Positions 57,657 to 64,000 of a stretch of DNA of 64,000 nucleotides are shown here, one piece after another. The number at the start of each line of letters is the position of its first letter. The first letter of the stretch is position 1. The stretch is from Luscinia megarhynchos (taxonomy: Eukaryota; Chordata; Aves; Passeriformes; Turdidae), in NCBI GenBank assembly GCA_034336665.1, contig CM067589.1, positions 4,493,290 to 4,557,289 of the forward strand, in the 5' to 3' direction. The position numbers and the translations under genes were made by a program. The notes beneath the pieces are model-generated. The model had not been told where the DNA came from and did not search any database. It worked only from the letters and a program-made list of their open reading frames with translations.

Positions 57657-60427
57657 CAGGGCATGGATTTGTGTCTCTACAACAGGATCAGATCCCCAGC
57701 AGAGCCTTCAAGGGCCAGCAGGTGACTCAGAATAGCCAATTGAATGGGCAAGAGCTGAATCTGAGACCTTATGGAGACATTTCAGCAGTGTAGGGGTGTC
57801 CTGCCCAATTCTCCATCCTGCCCATCCATGGAGTTGTGTCTCCAGACCTACCAGGGTCAGATGGAGACCAGGAAAACTCTGCAGAGGAAACACCTGGGGC
57901 AGTGGATGCAGCTGGGGGGTGTGGGGTGGGATGGAGGAGACATAGAGAGCTGTTCAGCAGAGTTTGGCACAGCCACCTGCAATTCCTCTACATAAGCACA
58001 GGTCTGCAGAGGTGCAGTGGGAGTGTGAGAACTCTCATTCCCCAGCACATGACACTGCACCTGGGGCTGCAGCAAATGTCTTGTGGCTCAGCACATGCTG
58101 GGCCTGGGATCCAACAGCCCAAATCCATTCCCAGCTGTGTGTGGGGCTGTAGGAAAGCAGGTGGCAGCAGATAGAGCAAAGGTGAGACAACCTAAAGGTT
58201 GTGTTCAGCTAAAAGCATCCCTGTAGGTAGAATATATGCAAGGGCTCTAAACAGGGCCAGCAGCTGAGCACTTCTGATGTGCCATTTGGGAGTTTCCCAT
58301 GGAGTCCTGGGAGTTATTTCTGCATCCAAAATGTTTCACCAACAGATTTCGACATCATCATTAAGGTCTGGTAGATTCAAGGCATCAGATACTACAGACC
58401 TGATATCTACTCACCAGGAAAAAAGGAGAAGAATCTCCAAAATCCTCTGGAAAACATTCATAACTCTGGGTTAAAAAAGAGCAGAGAAATGTGATAACAG
58501 TGGGAAAATATCTTACTAGGAAATGAAGATTGTCAGGAAGTACAGAAAATTTGGGATGTGTCTCTATCCATGGACAAAAGCTATATAAAGAGTTCAGCAA
58601 TTTATACTTTGATGGATAGTTTCTGTCTCATGTGGCTACCAAGATGTCATATCTATAGCCATTAATATTTAAATTGCTGTGTCACAGGGATGCTGATAGG
58701 AATGGATTGTTTGGCTGGGAGCTGGCAGAGGTGATCCCTCCAAACTCACATCCCAAGTTTCTATCAAAGCCTTGGGACAAGGCTGGAAGTCAGAGCCAGG
58801 CCAGGCCCAGCAAAGCTGGCAGGAGGTTTTGTGCATTTCAAAAATGAGTCCTGGCAGAAACTTTTACCCAAAGCCTTTCAGACAAGTGCAGAAGAAAGGC
58901 ATTAGCAAACACAGCAGCTGCAGGGACCACTGTCCCAGGCACAGCTGTGGGATTTAAAACTTGTATAAGCTGGGAAAAGTAGAGTGGAGTTCATTTGTCC
59001 TGAACCTTTGATTCAGATGCCCTGCCTGGGAGGTGCCTCCTTTTCCTGGGCTCACTCAGACTTGCAGCTTGAGACACAAGTTTGGCTGGAAGCCCCTGGT
59101 CAGTTTTAGCAAAGCAGAGCCTGGAGCACACAGACTGGGACATGTCCTGGGGGCTGGCTTTGCCAGGACACAGGCCAGGGCACAGAAAGGCATTTGCAGG
59201 ACAGCACAGGGAGCACAGGGGGCAGCACAGGGGTCTCAGGCAGCCTTCACCCCCAGGTCAGAGCAAACAACCTCAGCTGGAGTTTCAGCAGGGTGAGGAT
59301 GGGGACAGTGCTGAGGCCTCGTGATGGACACTCAGCTCACACTTCACTGCTGTCTCTGTAGAGCCTCTCTGTTGGGTTTACACAATAATTTAGATGCAAT
59401 GGTGGAGGAGAAGGAAAAATTGCTTGACTGGGAACTGCCAGAGCCCCCCAGTGATGACATAAAACAGGATTGTGATTTGTGCTCTTTATTAAATGTTCCC
59501 ATTGAGCTGCTTGCTCCCAAAGCAATGGTACTTTGGCCATCCATGATGCTGCTTAGAGAAGGAACACGGCTGGGAAGACACTGATGTGACAATAAAATAT
59601 ATTTCCCAGCATTTCCTATATTCAAGGTGTGACCTGCAAACTACCCTGTGTTTTCTCACAGGAATGTTTTGGTTAGAAGGGACCTTAAAAGCCTTTTTGT
59701 GTCCAGGTCCTGCTGCTCTCCTGTGACCTCAAAGAGCTCCCTGGAGTCCCCACTGCTGGGGAAGAGGTGGCAGGAATGGCTGGGAGCTGCCACAGCGTGT
59801 CTGTCCCACCCCAGCCCTTCTCCCAAAACACAGCACCCGACCCCAAGGTCCTGATTTCCTGCACACACCAAGGGCAGGGATTTTCAGCATGGCTGCACAT
59901 ATGAGCAGGGATCCCACTGGCCTGCTTTGCCAGGAGCTCTTTCCCATGACATTTTAATCCCACTGTGACAGTAACAAGCAGCACGAGGAGGTTTCACTGC
60001 ACCCACCCAGTGCTCACACAACCCCTTCCACTCAACATCGTGAAGAAAACAAATTCCTCACATCACCATTCTCCCAGGAGCAGATGATCCCCAGAAAACC
60101 ATACCCCTGCTAAGGGGCTGGCCCCTTGTGTGCCAGGCTCTGTGACACTGCTGAGGAAGGGTGGGACCCCTCCCCATGTTCTGCCACCCAGTTCCCCACC
60201 TTTCCCTCTGGGAGCTCAGCCTGGGCACAGGACACAGCCACAGCCACAGCCACGGCCCTGCCTTGGGCCCTGTGGTGGTGTGAGCACCACAATGTGAGGA
60301 GATGTCACCATGCCATGGTGGCCTGGTGCCAAATCAAGGTCTGGTCTATTTGGGACCACCTGGTAGAGCCATTCTCAGCCACTGCCAGAGCCAGCAGCTC
60401 CTGCGTGCCCAAGATGAAGGGCAAGGA
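57657..60427. other. Intergenic, CR1-like scrap near 59.66 kb
   Basis: gaatgttttggttagaaggg then accttaaaagcc at 59.66-59.69 kb resembles a decayed CR1 terminus. No exon seen. Confidence 0.45.
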
Positions 60428-61200
60428 GCCACTGGTCTGGCAGTGACACTGGAGAGCCACTGGTCTGGCACTGGAGAGCCACTGGTCTGGTACTGGAGAG
60501 CCACTGGTCTGGCACTGGAGAGCCACTGGTCTGGTAGTGACACTGGAGAGCCACTGGTTGGGCACTGGAGAGCCACTGGTCTGGCAGTGACACTGGAGAG
60601 CCACTGGTCTGGCAGTGACACTGGAGAGCCACTGGTCTGGTACTGGAGAGCCAGTGGTCTGGCAGTGGCACTGGAGAGCCACTGGTTGGGCACTGGAGAG
60701 CCACTGGTCTGGTACTGGAGAGCCACTGGTCTGGCAGTGACACTGGAGAGCCACTGGTCTGGTGCTGGAGAGCCACTGGTCTGGCAGTGACACTGGAGAG
60801 CCACTGGTCTGGTACTGGAGAGCCACTGGTCTGGCAGTGACACTGGAGAGCCACTGGTCTGGCACTGGAGAGCCACTGGTCTGGCACTGGAGAGCCACTG
60901 GTCTGGTGCTGGAGAGCCACTGGTTGGGCACTGGAGAGCCACTGGTCTGGTACTGGAGAGCCACTGGTCTGGCAGTGACACTGGAGAGCCACTGGTTGGG
61001 CACTGGAGAGCCACTGGTCTGGTACTGGAGAGCCACTGGTCTGGTAGTGACACTGGAGAGCCACTGGTCTGGCACTGGAGAGCCACTGGTCTGGTACTGG
61101 CACTGGAGGGCCACTGGTCTGGTCTGGCACTGGAGAGCCACTGGTCTGGCACTGGAGAGCCACTGGTCTGGTCTGGCACTGGAGAGCCACTGGTCTGGGT
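60428..61200. repeat. 22/28-bp minisatellite, 31 units plus a partial
   Basis: All units start gccactggt (one variant gccagtggt). By reading, 18 units are 22 bp, 11 are 28 bp (with an inserted agtgac-type hexamer) and two are 27 bp, filling 60428-61185, then a partial unit. Variants (ttggg, tactgg, tgctgg) recur in order. Stop codons are absent from the unit in several frames, producing frames of up to 323 codons on the minus strand; these are artefacts. Confidence 0.96.
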
Positions 61201-61679
61201 GGTCACTGCAGCACAGGCCAGTCCATCATCCCTGCCTGCAAAGACTGAGCTGGGCTTCCACAGCTCCCCTGAGACAACCTTCCCAGGAGAAGCTGCAGAG
61301 CCCAGGGCACCTTGCACTCGTGTCCTTGAGGCTCACCAACATCTGCCCCAGTGCCACCAGCCCAGCTCCAAACTGTCACACCCAAACGTGGCACCAGCCA
61401 AAGGACACAGCAAGCAGGCAAAGGAGCATTGTTTGTTTTGCTGCCCCAGGAAAGGTGCCACTGCATGTCCTGGATGAGGTTTGGCTCAAGGCAAAAACAC
61501 CTGAGCTCAGCCAGCCTGGGCAGCCCTAAAGGTTAGGGTGGCAGGAATGGGCATTCCCAGTTATCTTCTGCACAGGGTGTGGGAAAAGGACAACTACAGG
61601 AATGACATCACTGGGACTGTGCAGGAATGGGGTTATTCAGAGCTATTCCCCAGGGGTGTTCCCTGAAAGGCAGAAATGA
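61201..61679. other. Intergenic, nothing recognised
   Basis: Unique sequence between the minisatellite and a putative transcript end. Confidence 0.45.
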
Positions 61680-62400
61680 ACATTCTTAAAAAACAACTGG
61701 TATTTATTGACTGACAAGATCAGACATTTGTGCAACACTGGACAAGACATTATAATCAAAAGGAATATATAAAAATTAACACAAGGCACAAGCAGGACTG
61801 TAAAGCAACTTAAACCCCACAGCACCATTTTATTTCTAGAGGAAATAAAAGAAATATAAATAACACCCATACTTCTTGTCACACAAGTTGTACATCTTGA
61901 GGTAGACAAAATTTTGTTTCCCTTAAAGCACAGACTTTTTTTTCCAAGTGACATCTTTATGATATTGCTGCAAATTGGCTTCCAGGTCTGGCAGGAGGTG
62001 CAGAGTGACTCTTGCAGGAGTGGGGGGTTTGTTTTTCCCCTCATTGGTGGGTTTTGGTTTCCATGCCCTTTTTGTTGATCTAACAAACACCCCCCCAGCA
62101 CTGCTCTGCCCTTCCATGAGAACAACAGATCCCTGGATAAGGCTCACTGTGTGACAGTGCAGCCCCTGCGTGGGCATGAGGACCTGGGCAGGGCAGAGTA
62201 AAAGATCCAGTCCCAACCAAAACACTTCCAGCAAAGCCTGAGCAGCTCAGACTTTTACCATCAGTAGTCACTGAGGTACATTTGCACTTGGAAAAAGGTT
62301 TTTTTATAGGCAGGATATGAGGTTTCAACTCTGCTGCTGAGATTACTTTGTCAAGATTTAATGCAATCCCCTTGTATCTCCAGCCTGTCATTCCAGTAAT
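61680..62400 (-). other. Possible 3' UTR end of a minus-strand gene lying to the right
   Basis: AT-rich, repeat-free sequence with minus-strand AATAAA at 61703-61708 and 61829-61834 and no coding exon. In human, WNT9B lies upstream of GOSR2 in the same orientation, which would predict a minus-strand 3' end in this area. No Wnt cysteine motif is visible up to 64000, so the gene identity is not assigned. Confidence 0.25.
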
Positions 62401-64000
62401 TTACACATATAACCAAATCCACAGGATTTGCAGTACATGGTAAGGTGGTGGCACAATTAAAAAGCTCTTCCAGGTCTTCCTGGAGAGATGGACTTCCAGA
62501 TCTTCACAGCCCAGATCTCCAGAAGGTGGCAGAAGAGCTTTGATCAAGATTATACTTGGTCTTGGTTCAGAGGAAAATACAATTCAAGCCTAAGAATATC
62601 AAAGGCCAAACAGACTCGGGTTTTGCTCCCTGCTCCCACTGCTGTCAGCTGAATTAAATCATATTTTAGAATATCAACCCAACAAAACAACCCTGGACAA
62701 TTGAGTGAAATAAAAACCCCAAAGCCACCATGATATCTGTCTCAAGCAAACTTTGTCCCTCCCTTCTCTATGGCACCATCTCTAAAAAACTTGGTGCTGA
62801 AGGACATCAAAAGGATTGACATCAGCGTTGCCTCCAGCTAAAACTATGCTCAAGTCTTTTCCCAATCCTCAAATCCAGCATTTGAAATTATTTCTTTGCC
62901 ATCACTGTTCATCATTTGGTTTCCAGCCCTTCAGGCTGTGCTGCCTGGCAGGGGTTGGACAGGAAGTTTTGCAGCAGTGTCAGGAGGGGCTGAAAAGGGC
63001 TCTGAATTAACCAGAACAAATCTGGTGTCCTTGTCCAGACCTGGCTTAACAGTTCATAATCTAAACTCACTCCAGCCCAATGCCAGGGCACCAGAGAATG
63101 AACCATCTCTTCCTCAGATCTTCTCCTGCAGCTCTGAGCCACACAGGACAAAGAATTTCCAAAAGTCCCCTTTGGTACACAAAGAAACTTAATTTTCCCT
63201 GAAATTTGGTTTTGTCCAGTTCTCATCCAGCTATTCCTGTGCAGCTTTGATAAGAGCAAGAGGACAGAGTGGTGTCTCCTCCACTTGCTTCCCAAGGAAT
63301 GGGATCCAGCTGTGCCCCTCCTCTTTCCACTGAGCCACAGCCCCTGTTTAAATGGGAATGATCCATGTAATGGCATGGGATCCCAAAGGACCCTCCCAAG
63401 ATGGGCTATTCCCTTCCTCTCTGGTGCTGGACAAGGCTGGAGGTCAGTGGAGCAGAGGCTTTGGGATCAATAGTTCAGCCAGAGTGAGTTCCCTGCTCAC
63501 TTCACCCATGATGCCAATTTTAGCTTATTTGGAAGCTTTTTCATTGAGGGCTCAAAATTGAGACTCGTGGGAAGATTTCAACTCTAAAAGGATTAAAAGC
63601 AATATATAAATAATGGTCTGCTCTTGGGTATTTAGGGAGGGGAAAAAAAATATAAGGCTAATTAAGCCTATTTGCAGTATTATCATAAACTCTTTAATTC
63701 AGTTCAAGTCAACTTGAGCCAGAAAAGGGATAAAAAGCAATAAGCCCTTTAAAAGACCTGTAGCTGGTGACAGGGAAGGTTTGAGTGGCCTCTGAACAGC
63801 CAGTTAATGGCTTGATCTGCTCTGAGACTGCTCTGTGCCAGCCCTGGAGGGAGCAGAAGTCAAAAATAGTTGTAAAAACCCAAAGGACAACAAAGTCAAG
63901 GTAAAGAGAGTGGGAGCACACACTCCTCACTGTGGGGAACTGCTCAGAGCAGCTGTGAATGAGTGGCTGAGCTGCCCAACCCCAGCAGATCCCACGGCAG
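62401..64000. other. Unassigned right end
   Basis: No exon, known repeat or microsatellite of note. It could be a continuing 3' UTR or intergenic DNA. Confidence 0.35.

Noticed and set aside
60428..61200. CRISPR-like regular repeats
   Set aside because: Units are directly adjacent with no unique spacers and the DNA is vertebrate; it is a minisatellite.
60305..61529. Long open frames of 162-323 codons on both strands
   Set aside because: They are produced by the 22/28-bp minisatellite, whose units lack stops in several frames; the peptides are pure repeat.
61680..64000. WNT9B coding exons
   Set aside because: Looked for the cysteine-rich Wnt C-terminal pattern on the minus strand and did not find it; only a possible UTR remains.

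Overview
This window is vertebrate nuclear DNA, almost certainly from a bird. Coding sequence is split into short exons with GT-AG introns. The dispersed repeats are CR1-type LINE fragments, and several LTR copies of old endogenous retroviruses are present. There are no bacterial-style operons. I could support two protein-coding genes; most other open frames lie in repeats or are too short and unconserved-looking to call. CR1 and LTR family assignments are from memory, not from a database search.

Left part (1-5.9 kb, + strand): a GTSF1-like gene (CHHC zinc-finger cofactor of the PIWI/piRNA pathway). Six exons were assembled by splice phase from 342 to a stop at 4791; the start codon lies upstream of exon 342-439 and was not found. 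Its probable 3' UTR runs to about 5.9 kb.

6.3-11.4 kb: a repeat-dense gap. It holds a 39-bp minisatellite, a CR1 fragment and a retroviral LTR cluster with recognisable insertion history. LTR B (9549-10193, 6-bp target duplication TTTACT) sits inside LTR A (8955-10302, 5-bp target duplication GAGGG), which sits inside an older ERV-like repeat. Two more LTR A copies flank the cluster in opposite orientations.

12.0-26.8 kb (- strand): GOSR2 (membrin), an ER-Golgi Qb-SNARE, complete in six coding exons that give exactly 212 codons plus stop. It converges tail-to-tail with the GTSF1-like gene. Its first coding exon lies in a 48/49-bp tandem array that copies the exon and its splice donor four times. 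A CpG-rich promoter with ETS-like and CTCF-like motifs lies just upstream.

27-61.7 kb: a gene-poor interval with CR1 fragments, microsatellites ((GGAATA)22, (CAG)13, TG-rich and TTATTG tracts), a second copy of the ERV-like repeat and a 31-unit 22/28-bp minisatellite at 60.4-61.2 kb. I recognised no coding exon here. From about 61.7 kb the minus strand looks like the 3' end of another transcript. By comparison with human gene order next to GOSR2, WNT9B would be expected on this side and strand, but no Wnt coding exon is visible, so no name is assigned.

No previously undescribed multi-gene system was found. The observations most worth checking are the duplicated GOSR2 exon 1 and donor array, the nested LTRs, and the CTCF-like site at the GOSR2 promoter.
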